Assembly (NCBI GenBank): GCA_963725085.1
Contig: CAVRXM010000005.1
Coordinates: 1,061,658-1,125,657 of the forward strand
DNA from: VRUE01 sp963725085
GTDB lineage: Bacteria; Actinomycetota; Thermoleophilia; Solirubrobacterales; 70-9
Reading direction: 5' to 3'
Length of the DNA stretch: 64,000 nt
The notes beneath the pieces are model-generated. The model saw only the letters and a list, made by a program, of their open reading frames with translations. It ran no database searches and was not told where the DNA came from. Positions 26,424 through 35,330 of the stretch are shown here, piece by piece (position 1 is the first letter of the stretch; every line of letters starts with the position of its first letter). A program made the position numbers and the translations under genes.

Positions 26424-27473
26424 TCAGCCGAGCTGCGGCAGAACGCGCTCGCCGAACAGCCTGACCTGCTCGGTAAGCGTCGGCAGACCCTGGATCTCGA
26501 CTCCCGCCCAGGTGCGCAGGGTGAACGGATCGGTGAAGGAGACGAGGGCGTGGTCGAGGCCGGCCGGAGCGTAGGTCTCGGTCAGCCACTGCAGCCAGTC
26601 CTCGGGCGTTCCAGCGACGACCAGGCGGTCGGCGATCGCATCGGGGGTGGCGCCGAGAGCGCGCTTGACATCGCCGGCGGCAAAGGCCTCGCTGACCGGG
26701 GCAACCTCATCGGGGTCGATTCCGTGGCGCTCTAGGAGGGCGGGCGGCATCGAGGGGATGTAGAAGGCGGCGAGGATCCGGCCGGCACGGCGCGCCACCT
26801 CGCCGTCGGCGGCGATCGCGCCCAGCAGCGAGTCGCCGAGGTCGAGCCCGTCGCAGCTCCTGCCCGCTCGCTCGATCCCTGCCTCGAAGCAATCGACCGT
26901 GTACCCGAGCGCCTCGGTGGAGTAGGCGCACGCGGTGATCAGTCCGTCAGCGACCTCCCCCGCGAGCTCCATAGACTTCGGCCCGCCCATCGCGCCGATC
27001 TTCAGCGGCAGGTGTCGTTGGACCGGCCGGGCCGCGGTCGTCACGCCCGAGTAGACGTAGAAATCGCCGGCGAAATCCTGCGAGCCCTCGTCGAGAAATG
27101 CGCGCATCACCTGGTGTGCCTCACGCAGGCGGGCGATCGGGCGCGTGCCCTTCCACCTCACCCCGTACTGCTGCAGCATCGCGATGTTGCCGATCCCGAA
27201 GACGACCTCGGCCCGCCCGCCGCTGAGCTCATCGAGGGTCGCGGCAAGCTGCGCGACATAGGTCGGGTCGCGCATGTAGATCGGGGCGACGCACGGCCCG
27301 AGCGCGATTTGCTCGGTCTGCCGCGCGGCGGCGGCGAGAAGCATCCAGCCGTCCTTGTGGTAGATCTCGTCGGCGCTGTAGCAGCCGTAGAACCCCAGTT
27401 CGTCGGCGATCCGGATCGACTCCAGAAGCTCATCGGCCGGCTGCTCAGGCAGCATCTGGAAGCTGGCCAGCAC
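26424..27473 (-). CDS. LLM-class (luciferase-like, F420-type) oxidoreductase
   Basis: 349 aa TIM-barrel of the bacterial luciferase/F420 group. The N-terminal ESIRIADELGFYGCYSADEIYHKDGW, LGPCVAPIYMRDPTYVAQLAATLDELSGGRAEVVFGIG and PLKIGAMGGPKSMELAGEVADGLIT are typical of F420-dependent reductases of the methylene-tetrahydromethanopterin-reductase type. No pathway is indicated by neighbours. Cofactor is inferred from family. Confidence 0.85.
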   Translation of the reverse strand: MLASFQMLPEQPADELLESIRIADELGFYGCYSADEIYHKDGWMLLAAAARQTEQIALGPCVAPIYMRDPTYVAQLAATLDELSGGRAEVVFGIGNIAMLQQYGVRWKGTRPIARLREAHQVMRAFLDEGSQDFAGDFYVYSGVTTAARPVQRHLPLKIGAMGGPKSMELAGEVADGLITACAYSTEALGYTVDCFEAGIERAGRSCDGLDLGDSLLGAIAADGEVARRAGRILAAFYIPSMPPALLERHGIDPDEVAPVSEAFAAGDVKRALGATPDAIADRLVVAGTPEDWLQWLTETYAPAGLDHALVSFTDPFTLRTWAGVEIQGLPTLTEQVRLFGERVLPQLG

Positions 27474-27482
27474 GGGCCTAGC

Positions 27483-28478
27483 CTAACGCGGAGCCACCGG
27501 CCGGCAGCTGCGCGCCGACTCGAGCGCGGCAAGCGCGATCGCGAGCGCGGCGGCCCCGTCCTCGCCGGTGGCGAGCGGGCGGCCCTCGCCGCGAACGGCC
27601 GCGCCGAAGCACCGCACCACCCGCTCGTAGATCGGGCCGCGCTCGGCGATCTCGACCTCCTCGATCTCGTCGAGCCGTCGCAGCAGCACCTGCCCGATCG
27701 GGTCCGGTGTCATCACCTCGCGGCCGATCAGCGAGGCCTCCGTTCCGTGCAGCTCAAAGCCCGTTCCCGCGTGGGGCACGGTGAAGGCGTCATGGAAGGA
27801 GACGAGCTGGCCGCCGCGCATCCGCATCACCCCCATCGCCGAGTCCTCGAGCGGCGGCTCGGCCAGGCCCTGGTTCGCGGTCAGCGCCGTCACCTCGGCG
27901 ACCTCGTCGCCGAGCAGGAAGCGGACGGTGTCGGCGTCGTGGACGGTGATGTCGAGGACGACGCCGCCTCCCGCCTCCGGCTTCCGCAGGCGCCAGGTGC
28001 GGAGCTCCTCGGGCAGCGAGCGCGCGTGGAAGACCCGCGCCGCGAGGATCTCGCCGATCGCGCCGGCCTCGACCATCTCCCTCATCGCCCTGATCGTCGG
28101 CGCCCCTCGCAGGTGGTGGTTGGTGGCGAGGACGACGCCGGCCTCCTCGCACGCCGCGATCATCGCCGCCGCCTCGGCGAGGCTCAGCGCCAGCGGCTTC
28201 TCGCAGAGGACGTGCTTGCCGGCCCGGGCCGCGGCGATCGTGCGCTCCGCATGGAGATCGTTCGTCGTGCCGATATAGACGGCGTCGATCCCGGGGTCGG
28301 CCAGCATCTCCTCGAGCGACGGGTAGGCGCGCTCGAGCCCCGCCGCCTCGGCGAACCGCTCGCCGCGCTCGGCCGAGCTCGAGAAGACGCCAACCGCCCT
28401 CGCGTCCTCCGTCGCGCGCACCGCCGGGATCAGGTAATGCCCCGCCCACTGACTGGCGCCGACGAATCCCCAGTTCAC
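27483..28478 (-). CDS. Gfo/Idh/MocA family oxidoreductase
   Basis: 331 aa from GTG 28478. N-terminal Rossmann WGFVGASQWAGHYLIPAV, YIGTTNDLHAERT, CEKPLALSLAEA (catalytic Lys-Pro), and GGGVVLDITVHDADTVRFLLG in the C-terminal domain. These NAD(P)-dependent enzymes act mostly on sugars and inositols. The start overlaps the stop of the upstream secreted-protein gene by 4 bp, an odd pairing for a cytoplasmic dehydrogenase. Confidence 0.88.
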   Translation of the reverse strand: MNWGFVGASQWAGHYLIPAVRATEDARAVGVFSSSAERGERFAEAAGLERAYPSLEEMLADPGIDAVYIGTTNDLHAERTIAAARAGKHVLCEKPLALSLAEAAAMIAACEEAGVVLATNHHLRGAPTIRAMREMVEAGAIGEILAARVFHARSLPEELRTWRLRKPEAGGGVVLDITVHDADTVRFLLGDEVAEVTALTANQGLAEPPLEDSAMGVMRMRGGQLVSFHDAFTVPHAGTGFELHGTEASLIGREVMTPDPIGQVLLRRLDEIEEVEIAERGPIYERVVRCFGAAVRGEGRPLATGEDGAAALAIALAALESARSCRPVAPR

Positions 28479-29362
28479 GCGAACGGTCTCGGACGGAAGC
28501 TCTCGCAGGAGCGCAGCCGATCGGGCGGGTCGCGCTCGATCACGAGATCGGTACCCCCGCCGCACTCGATCGAGTCGCGGCTCCCGTCGCGGGGGTTCTT
28601 GATCTCGTCGGTGCCGCCTTCGGCCTGCACCAGATCGGCTCCCGGGCCGGGGGTGATGATGTCGTCCCCGGCGCTGCCGATGATCTGGTCCGCCCCCGAA
28701 TCGCCTTCGAGGATCGCTTCCGGGGATCCCGCCGCGCTCAGGCTGTCGCCGCCGGGCCCGCCCCTCTCCTGCACTTCCACCTTTGGGCGCTCGAGTACGT
28801 CGATCGTGTCCGGGCCCGGCCCGCCGTCGGCGATGAACAGGGTCCTCGGATCGGGCGTGAGCAAGTCGATGTCCCCATCTTCGGGACCCGGGTCGAGGTT
28901 GATCCCGCTCTGGCCGGCGACGGTCGCGTAGCTGAAGTGATCGGCCTCTGTCCCGCCGCTGAGGATCGCCAATCCTCCTCCCCGGACCGTGAACTCGATC
29001 TCCGAGGACGCATCGGGCTCGGGCGTGGCGCCTGGGGCGAAGGGGCCGCCGGTGAGCGAGACCGTGATCGAGCTCACGCCGACGACGCGGAGCTTGACCC
29101 GATCGGTGTTGGTGACGGTCGGCGATCCGTGACAGTTGATCCGGTGTCCGGAGAATTCGTCCGTCACCCGAATGCGGTCGCCGGCCCGCTGCAGCTCGGC
29201 TTCGGCGCCGATCAGGTTCTTTTCGAGTGCGTCGACCGAGAGAAGACGGGTCGCGGGGTCGAATCGGCATCTGATGCCGGCGGACGCGGACTGGGCGGCG
29301 ATCAGGAGGAGGGCCGGGATCACAGCGGCGGCGATCACCGAGCTTATCCATGGCCGTGACAC
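28475..29362 (-). CDS. Secreted protein with RTX-like Asp/Gly repeats
   Basis: 295 aa. Signal peptide SSVIAAAVIPALLLIAAQSASA. Middle region of beta strands; from about residue 175 there are Asp/Gly-rich turns (DGGPGPDTIDV, GGPGGDSLSAAG, EGDSGADQIIGSAGDDIITPG, GPGADLV) that resemble GGxGxDxxx calcium-binding nonapeptides, and near the C-terminus a SIECGGGTD...RSCE Cys pair often seen in such actinobacterial proteins. No enzyme domain. Its stop is coupled to the Gfo/Idh gene by a GTGA overlap. Confidence 0.72.
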   Translation of the reverse strand: MSRPWISSVIAAAVIPALLLIAAQSASAGIRCRFDPATRLLSVDALEKNLIGAEAELQRAGDRIRVTDEFSGHRINCHGSPTVTNTDRVKLRVVGVSSITVSLTGGPFAPGATPEPDASSEIEFTVRGGGLAILSGGTEADHFSYATVAGQSGINLDPGPEDGDIDLLTPDPRTLFIADGGPGPDTIDVLERPKVEVQERGGPGGDSLSAAGSPEAILEGDSGADQIIGSAGDDIITPGPGADLVQAEGGTDEIKNPRDGSRDSIECGGGTDLVIERDPPDRLRSCESFRPRPFA

Positions 29363-29423
29363 GTCCGGCCAAGCCTAGCCTCGATCCGCCGTTGCGCCGA
29401 GCCGGGGCAGTCGGCGCTCTAAG

Positions 29424-30272
29424 GTGCCGAGGGTGGAGGCGCGCTCAATCGAGGAGACCGTCGTCCTGGTCACCGGAGCGACCGACGGGCTCGGCCGTGG
29501 AGTCGCCCGGCAGCTCGCCGCCGACGGCGCGACGGTCCACATCCACGGCCGCGACCCCGAGCGCCTGGCGACGACCGCGGCCGAGATCGAGCGGGAAACG
29601 GGCAACCGGCCGGTGCAATCCCACCTCGCCGACCTCGCCTCGCTCGAGCAGGTGCGAACCCTCGCCGACGAGGTCGAGCGCTCGACCGACCGCCTCCACG
29701 TTCTCGTCAACAACGCCGGCATCGGCTCCGGCAAACCGGAGCTGACCACACGCCAGGAGAGCAGCGACGGGATCGAGCTCCGCTTCGCCGTCAACTACCT
29801 CGCCGGGTTCGTCCTCACCCTGCGGCTGCTGCCGTTGCTGCGCCGCTCGGCGCCCGCCCGGGTCGTCAACGTCGCCTCGATCGGCCAGGCGCCGCTCGAC
29901 TTCGACGACCCGATGCTCGAGCGCTCCTACGACGGCAAACGCGCCTACAGCCAGAGCAAGCTCGCCCAGATCAGCTTCGGAGTCGAGCTCGCCGAACGCC
30001 TCGATGGCAGCGGCGTCACCGTCAACAGCCTCCATCCCTCGACCTTCATGCCGACCAAGATGGTTCTCGAGCAGTATGGGAACCCGATCGACACCCTCGA
30101 GGCCGGGATCGAGGCGACGGTCCGCCTCGCGACCGCACCCGAGCTCGACGGCGTCAGCGGCCGCTTCTTCGACCGCCAGGCCGAGGCCGCCGCCGATTCC
30201 CAGGCCTATGACCCCGAAGCCCGCCGCCGCCTCTGGGAGCTGAGCGCCGAGCTCTCCGGCGAGGATCTCTGA
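29424..30272 (+). CDS. SDR family oxidoreductase (retinol-dehydrogenase-like)
   Basis: 282 aa. TGATDGLGRGVARQLA cofactor loop, DLASLEQV, NNAGIGSG, ARVVNVASIGQ, then YSQSKLAQI (Tyr-x3-Lys). It belongs to the atypical SDR group near retinol/WW-domain oxidoreductases. Start uncertain between GTG 29424 and GTG 29433. It is followed after 6 bp by the DHFR-like gene, probably one transcript. Confidence 0.83.
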   Translation: MPRVEARSIEETVVLVTGATDGLGRGVARQLAADGATVHIHGRDPERLATTAAEIERETGNRPVQSHLADLASLEQVRTLADEVERSTDRLHVLVNNAGIGSGKPELTTRQESSDGIELRFAVNYLAGFVLTLRLLPLLRRSAPARVVNVASIGQAPLDFDDPMLERSYDGKRAYSQSKLAQISFGVELAERLDGSGVTVNSLHPSTFMPTKMVLEQYGNPIDTLEAGIEATVRLATAPELDGVSGRFFDRQAEAAADSQAYDPEARRRLWELSAELSGEDL

Positions 30273-30278
30273 GGCGCC

Positions 30279-30840
30279 GTGCCGAGGCTGATCTACTCGA
30301 TGAGCGTGTCCCTCGACGGCTTCATCGCCGGCCCGGACGGCGGGATCGAGTGGTCGGCGCCGGACGCGGAGCTGCACCGCTTCCACAACGAGCGGGTGCG
30401 CGAGCTCGGCGTCCACCTCCTGGGGCGGCGCCTCTACGAGACGATGCTCTACTGGGAGACGGCCGAGGAGCAGGGGCCCCTATCGGAGCCCGCGCTCGAG
30501 TTCGCGCGGATCTGGAAGCCCCTCCCGAAGGTCGTCTTCTCGCGAACGCTCAAGGAGGTCGAGGGCAACGCGCGGCTGGTCAGGGACGGGGCGGTCGAGG
30601 AGGTCGCCCGGTTGAAGGAGGAATCGGCGAAGCGACCTCGCGGTCGGCGGCGCCGGCCTTGCCGCGGCGCTGATCGAGGCCGGCCTGGTCGACGAGTACC
30701 AGCTCTTCGTCATCCCGGTCATCCTCGGCGGCGGCACCCCCTTCTTCCCGGCCCTGAAGGAGCCAATCGACCTCGAGCTTGTCGAGAGCCGGAACTTCGA
30801 CTCGCCCGCGCTCTACCTCCGCTACCGGCTCAGGCCCTGA
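30279..30840 (+). CDS. Dihydrofolate reductase/RibD-C family protein, one frame break
   Basis: About 187 aa from GTG 30279. MSVSLDGFIAGPDGGIEW and LLGRRLYETM are the N-terminal boxes of the YyaP/RibD-C reductase family. Near 30637 an extra base separates KEESAK from DLAVGGAGLAAALIEAGLVDE and QLFVIPVILGGGTPFF, ending at TGA 30838-30840. The family binds NADPH; substrates are mostly unknown. Not a housekeeping DHFR by motif. Confidence 0.8.
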
Positions 30841-30881
30841 TCGGCCGGGCCGAATACGGAGCGAGGCGCTCGGGCCCGGGG

Positions 30882-31586
30882 TCAGGTGTTGCGCGATGCG
30901 GCGATTTCGACCAGCCGCGAGTCAGGGACGCTCGAGGAGGCGACGAACGTGCAGGTGTGGCCCTGCTGGGTCCAGGTGACGAGGGTGTGTTCCCCTGCGT
31001 GGGCGACGTGGTACGTGTCTCCGGTGTGCGTGACCTCGCGCCCCGGCGGGCGCTCCGCGATCGGTTCGCCGGCGACGATCGAGTAGCCGAGGTCAGCGCC
31101 TTCGGGGTTGCGGTAGTAGACGGTCTTCACCGCACGGCCGGAGACCTCGTCCTCGCGACTGCCGACGGCCTTCCAGCCGAAGCTCTGCTTCCAGTCGGGG
31201 AATTGAATCGGCCCAACCCGGGCGGCGAGGACCGGCGGATCGCCGCCGTTCGGCGCCGGGGCCGGCCCGGTCGCCTCGAGGCCGGCGGCCTGCTGCACAT
31301 CGGCCAGCGACGGTTCCCCGCTCTCGCTCGTGCCGCCCTGGATCGCGACGCACGACCGCGGCGAGCGCCGCGACCGCCGTCACCGCGCCGGCCAGCGATC
31401 CGCCGGCGGCGCCGCCAGAACGAGCGCCGGCGGCGCCGCCTGGGCCCGCTCGCGGTCGCGCTCGATCGATTCGCGCAGCGATTGCGGCGCCTCGGTGTCG
31501 GCGACCGCGGCGGCGATCAGGGCCTCGCCCTTCTTCGCCAGGGCGAGCTCCTCTTCGCTCAGTGGGGTGTCGTCTTCGTGGGGCAT
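30882..31586 (-). CDS. Probable anti-sigma factor, single-pass membrane protein, two frame breaks
   Basis: About 234 aa pieced from three frames. The cytoplasmic N-terminus (TPLSEEELALAKKGEALIAAAV, SLRESIERDRERA) leads to a membrane helix (GAVTAVAALAAVV) and an outer domain (SLADVQQAAGLEATG, FPDWKQSFGWKAVG, KTVYYRNPEGADLGYSIV, GHTCTFVASS). Breaks lie near 31410 and 31330. It is 17 bp downstream of an ECF sigma gene, and topology and gene order are those of an anti-sigma factor. The zinc HxxxCxxC motif is absent. Confidence 0.65.
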
Positions 31587-31603
31587 CTGAATTCAGTCTC
31601 TAC

Positions 31604-32152
31604 CTATTGGACGCCTTCGGGGGGCGATTCCATCCCGCGCGCGACCTGGGCGCGGGCCCGAAACAGCCTCGAGGTGATTGTCGCCTCCTTGGCATCGAGG
31701 AGCTCGCCCGCCTCCGCGTAGCTGAGCCCGACGACGTCGACCGCGACCAGGGCGTCGCGGAAGGGCTGGGGAAGCGCGGCGATCACCGCGAACACCTCGC
31801 GCGCCTCCGCTGCCTGATCGGGGCGCGTCGCGGTGCTCGGGTCGACCGGATCGACGCCCTCGGCCAGGGCCTCCGGCCTGAGGCGCCGCGCCGCCGCGCG
31901 ACGCGAGCTGAGGAACGTGTTGCGCAGCACGCTCAGCAGATACCCGATGTCGTCCTCGTTACGGATCCGGCGCGGCTTCGCCAGCACCAGCGCGAACGTC
32001 TCCTGCACCAGGTCCTCGGCGTCGGCGCGGGAGCCCGAGAGGGCCCAGGCGGCTCGGAAGAGTCGATCTATGTGATCCCCCAGCGTGCTGGGATCGAGGA
32101 TCCGGCCGTCGGCGGCCACCGGGGCGAGGCTATCAGCGGTCGCGGGACTCAA
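31604..32152 (-). CDS. ECF sigma factor, paralogue of the 34772 gene
   Basis: 182 aa from TTG 32152, or GTG 32119, which fits the paralogue better. Region 2: LGDHIDRLFRAAWALSGSRADAEDLVQETF and RNEDDIGYLLSVLRNTFLSSRR. Region 4: LPQPFRDALVAVDVVGLSYAEAGELLDAKEATITSRLFRAR. It is followed by the probable anti-sigma gene. Sequence is strikingly close to the second sigma factor at 34772-35329. Confidence 0.88.
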   Translation of the reverse strand: MSPATADSLAPVAADGRILDPSTLGDHIDRLFRAAWALSGSRADAEDLVQETFALVLAKPRRIRNEDDIGYLLSVLRNTFLSSRRAAARRLRPEALAEGVDPVDPSTATRPDQAAEAREVFAVIAALPQPFRDALVAVDVVGLSYAEAGELLDAKEATITSRLFRARAQVARGMESPPEGVQ

Positions 32153-32195
32153 TCTGTGGCCCGGAGATCGTGCATCGGCGCCGAGGCAAAGAGAA

Positions 32196-32230
32196 AGGAG
32201 GAGGCCCCGCGTTCGGCGGGGCCTCCTCCT
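32196..32230 (-). terminator. Intrinsic terminator of the RTX-repeat gene
   Basis: A perfect 15-bp stem (32196-32210 with 32216-32230) and 5-nt loop sit 16 bp after the stop codon at 32246. On the minus strand the stem is followed by TTCTCTTTGCC, a T-rich tail. Confidence 0.85.
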
Positions 32231-32245
32231 GGGCGTGGCGTCGTG

Positions 32246-34123
32246 CTAACGGACGGGGAACCGCAGGCCGACGTCCATCGTTCCCGCCGCCGTGTTGCCG
32301 GCGGCGTCGGAGCTCGAGACCTGGACGCGGGTCGCGAGCTTGCCGTTCTTGGCGAGTGCCGCGGCACCGCCATTGACTCGCACCTGCACGGTCTTGCTCT
32401 GGCCGGGAGCCAGGCTGACCGTCGCCGATCCGAGCACCAGCACCGCGCGGACCTTGCCCAGCTTGACGGCCTTCGCCGTCTCCAGGGTGAGGGACGTGCG
32501 GCACCCTCCCGCCTCTGCCGCCGGGCATTCGACCGGCGCGCGGGCGATGAGCTTGCCATGAGAGTGGGCCGCCGAGAACTGGCCCACCTTGGGGAGCAAC
32601 GCGTTGGTGTCAACCGCTTTTGGCTGCGGTTTGGGAGGAACCGTGGGCGGCGGTCCCGGAGTCGGGACCGGAGCGGGAGTCGCTTCGAGCGTCTCGACGC
32701 CGTCGACGGCGTCGACCGTGATCCGGTCGGTCTGGGCGCTGTCGTTGCCGGCACCGCCGCGGACCAGGTCGCTTGTCCCATCCCGGGCCAACATCCGGTC
32801 TTCGCCTTCCTGGCCGTCGAGGAGGTCGCTTCCCGCGCCTCCGATGAGCAGGTCGTTCCCAGAGCCGCCGAAGAAGCTGTCTGCCTCATCGGCGCCGGTG
32901 AGTTCGTCGTTGCCCGCACCGCCGTCGGCGGCAACGGTCATCGCTGACCCTTCATCGTGCACTTTGAAGGCGTCGTTGCCGCCGAGGCCGTTGAACGCGA
33001 GGACCTCGTTGTCGGGCGCGATTTCGAGCGTGAACGCGACGAGGTTCGTCCGCACGAACGACGCTTCGGTTGCGTTGGCGTCGAACTGGGTGAGGTCGCC
33101 CGCGGCGGGGGAGCCGTTGACTTCGACGCGGTCGAAGCCGGCGCCGCCTTCGTTGACGGGGTCGCTGCCGTCGCCGTTGTTCCAGACGATCGCGTCATCG
33201 CCCGCTTCGGCGGTCAGGCTGTCGCTGCCGGTCCCTCCGACGATGCGATCATCGCCGCCATTACCTTTGATTTCGTCGTTTTCGTCGCCACCGTTGATCT
33301 GGTCGGCGCCTTCTCCACCGAACAACTCATCGGCGCCGGTGCCGCCGTTGATCTGATCGGCGCCGTCGCCGCCGACAAGCCTGTCACCGGCGCTGCCGCC
33401 GTTGAGGGTGAGGGCGGTGAGGCCGGCGAGACCGGTCGGGGCCGCCGGATCGGGGATGAATTGGTCTTCGCCGCCGAGTCCGTTGACCGTCAGCCGCTCG
33501 GCCTGCGATTCGATCGAGAATTTGACCAGGTTCGAGCGTTCGAAGAAGACAAACCCCGGCTTTTCGGCGTCAGGCTTGGCGTTGAATTGATCGGTAGCGG
33601 TCGGCGATCCGTTGACCTCGACTTCGTCGACGCCGTTACCGCCTTCGTCGCGGTCGCTGGCGTCGCCGTTGTTCCAGACGAGAACGTCGTTGCCGTCGCC
33701 GCCCTGGAGGACGTCGTTGCCCTTGAAGCCGACCACGCGGTCTTCGCCGGCCTCGCCGTTGATGAGGTCGTTCCTGGCGCCGCCGGTCAGCAGGTCGTCG
33801 CCTTCGCCGCCGTTGATCGTCGCGTTGTTGTAGTTCGTCGCCGAGAGGGCGGACGTGTCGACGGTGTCGTTGCCGCCGCCGGCGTTGACGACGATTTCGG
33901 CGGCGGTGGTTGCTTCCAGGGTCGTCGCGGTTCCGTTGACGGTGATGAATCCGCCCGCGGCTGCGATCGTGATCGTGTCGGCGCCGGCGTCGCTGGTCAC
34001 CGTCACGGTGTTGTTGTTGACAACTGGGGGTCCGACGGTCGCGCTCGCGTCACTCGCAGCGAACAGGACACCGACCGTCGCAAGTGCGGCGATCAGTGCG
34101 AGCCGTCTCGGGAGAGAAAACAT
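32246..34123 (-). CDS. Secreted RTX-type calcium-binding repeat protein
   Basis: 625 aa with signal peptide LALIAALATVGVLFAASDASA. Nonapeptide-type repeats GGxGxDxhx occur in three blocks: about 90-135 (GGEGDDLLTGGARNDLI), 235-295 (GGDGADQINGGTGADELFGGEGADQI) and 390-450 (GGSGNDLLIGGAGSDLLDG). Two longer modules are duplicated: VWNNGDASD...VEVNGSPTATDQF with VWNNGDGSD...VEVNGSPAAGDLTQF, each followed by RSNLVKFSIE or RTNLVAFTLE. A Pro-rich linker precedes a C-terminal beta domain. It probably folds on calcium outside the cell; no catalytic domain is seen. Confidence 0.88.
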   Translation of the reverse strand: MFSLPRRLALIAALATVGVLFAASDASATVGPPVVNNNTVTVTSDAGADTITIAAAGGFITVNGTATTLEATTAAEIVVNAGGGNDTVDTSALSATNYNNATINGGEGDDLLTGGARNDLINGEAGEDRVVGFKGNDVLQGGDGNDVLVWNNGDASDRDEGGNGVDEVEVNGSPTATDQFNAKPDAEKPGFVFFERSNLVKFSIESQAERLTVNGLGGEDQFIPDPAAPTGLAGLTALTLNGGSAGDRLVGGDGADQINGGTGADELFGGEGADQINGGDENDEIKGNGGDDRIVGGTGSDSLTAEAGDDAIVWNNGDGSDPVNEGGAGFDRVEVNGSPAAGDLTQFDANATEASFVRTNLVAFTLEIAPDNEVLAFNGLGGNDAFKVHDEGSAMTVAADGGAGNDELTGADEADSFFGGSGNDLLIGGAGSDLLDGQEGEDRMLARDGTSDLVRGGAGNDSAQTDRITVDAVDGVETLEATPAPVPTPGPPPTVPPKPQPKAVDTNALLPKVGQFSAAHSHGKLIARAPVECPAAEAGGCRTSLTLETAKAVKLGKVRAVLVLGSATVSLAPGQSKTVQVRVNGGAAALAKNGKLATRVQVSSSDAAGNTAAGTMDVGLRFPVR

Positions 34124-34223
34124 TGGAATACCTCCGGATCGAGTTCACGACCGCCCGGACGGCGATCGGGGTGCGTCTACAGCCAAAGACGCCGCTGACT
34201 CCCGATCCTTCCCAGGCCGGAAC

Positions 34224-34700
34224 TCATCGGTCGGCGCCGAGCCGCTCGAGCCGCTCGGCGGCGGCGACCAGCCAGCGTTTGGCGGCCGCCATCTCATCAG
34301 CCGTGAAGCCTTCCTCGATCGCCGTCTCCAATCCTTTGACGGCGGGATGGGCGGCCTCGAGCCGCCGTTCGCCCTCCTCGGTCAGCGTCACCTGGAGGAT
34401 GCGGCCGTGGGTCGGGTGCGGGTGGCGCTCGATCAGGCCCTCTCGCTCGAGAGTGACTAACACTGTGTTCATCGCCTGCGGGGTGGTGTTGGAGGCCCGG
34501 GCGAGATCGGCGCCCGAGGAACCGGGGTCGCGGGCGAGCACGCTCAACGCGCCGTACTGGGCGGGGGTCATGTCGTGTGCCCGCAGGGCGCGCTCGATCG
34601 CCCCGCGGAACTTCTGGTTCGCCTGGCGCAGCAGGTAGCCGCTTCGCCCCTCGGCGCCTCTGTACCGCTGCCCGATCAGTGGTGGGACGGGAACGCTCAC
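34224..34700 (-). CDS. MarR family transcriptional regulator
   Basis: 158 aa. Winged helix: MTPAQYGALSVLARDPGSSGADLARASNTTPQAMNTVLVTLEREGLIERHPHPTHGRILQVTLTEEG, with the wing Asp-Gly-Arg replaced by THGR. Flanking helices allow dimerisation. It is divergent from the ECF sigma gene at 34772; the 71-bp gap holds a strong promoter with a perfect inverted repeat, probably its operator. Confidence 0.9.
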   Translation of the reverse strand: MSVPVPPLIGQRYRGAEGRSGYLLRQANQKFRGAIERALRAHDMTPAQYGALSVLARDPGSSGADLARASNTTPQAMNTVLVTLEREGLIERHPHPTHGRILQVTLTEEGERRLEAAHPAVKGLETAIEEGFTADEMAAAKRWLVAAAERLERLGADR

Positions 34701-34723
34701 AGAGGAAAGTGTATATCAGGAGG

Positions 34724-34752
34724 TTGACAACATATCAGGACATTGATATGTT
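34724..34752 (+). promoter_or_regulatory. Promoter with embedded MarR-type operator
   Basis: TTGACA (34724-34729), 17-bp spacer, TATGTT (34747-34752). A perfect inverted repeat AACATATCA (34729-34737) / TGATATGTT (34744-34752) with 6-bp gap fills the spacer and the -10 box. A further half-site-like TATATCAGG lies at 34712-34720. A bound dimer would block polymerase. The sigma gene start is 20 bp downstream. Confidence 0.75.
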
Positions 34753-34771
34753 CGGCAACGGTTGATCCACG

Positions 34772-35329
34772 ATGAGCACGAACGCGCCAACGCTCGAAAA
34801 ACCCCTCGTCAGACGCCTGCCGCTCCGCCCGCCGACGGCGGAGCACGTGCTCGACCCGCGGACGCTGGGCGACCACCTCGATCGCCTCTACCGCGTGGCG
34901 TGGGCGCTGTGCGGCTCGCGTGAGGACGCCGAGGACCTCGTCCAGGACGCCTACCTGCGGGTGCTCGCGCGGCCGCGCCGGGTGCGCAACGAAAACGATG
35001 TGGGCTACCTCCTCAGCGTCGTCCGCAACACCTACCTCGACCATCGCCGCGCCGCCGCGCGGCGTCCGCAGACGACCGGCGTCGAGCCCGAGTCGCTTCA
35101 AGTGACCGATCGCGGGGGTGGCGCAGCGGCCCCATCGTCCGCCGTCGAGGCGCGCGAGGTGTTCGCGGCGATCGCGGCGCTGCCGGAGCCCTCACGCGAC
35201 ACGCTCGTCGCCGTCGATGTCGCCGGCCTCTCCTATGGCGAGGCAGCGAGGGCGTTGAATGTTCCCGAGGCGACGATCACGACCCGGCTGTTCCGGGCCC
35301 GCGGTCGCGTCGCCAAGGCGCTTTCCTGA
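34772..35329 (+). CDS. ECF sigma factor under MarR-type operator
   Basis: 185 aa. LGDHLDRLYRVAWALCGSREDAEDLVQDAYLRVLARPRRVRNENDVGYLLSVVRNTYLDHRRAAARR is region 2; LPEPSRDTLVAVDVAGLSYGEAARALNVPEATITTRLFRARGRVAKAL is region 4. Closely similar along its length to the 31604 sigma factor. No anti-sigma gene is next to it; instead a MarR regulator is divergent. It ends one base before the convergent NhaA gene. Confidence 0.9.
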   Translation: MSTNAPTLEKPLVRRLPLRPPTAEHVLDPRTLGDHLDRLYRVAWALCGSREDAEDLVQDAYLRVLARPRRVRNENDVGYLLSVVRNTYLDHRRAAARRPQTTGVEPESLQVTDRGGGAAAPSSAVEAREVFAAIAALPEPSRDTLVAVDVAGLSYGEAARALNVPEATITTRLFRARGRVAKALS

Positions 35330-35330
35330 C

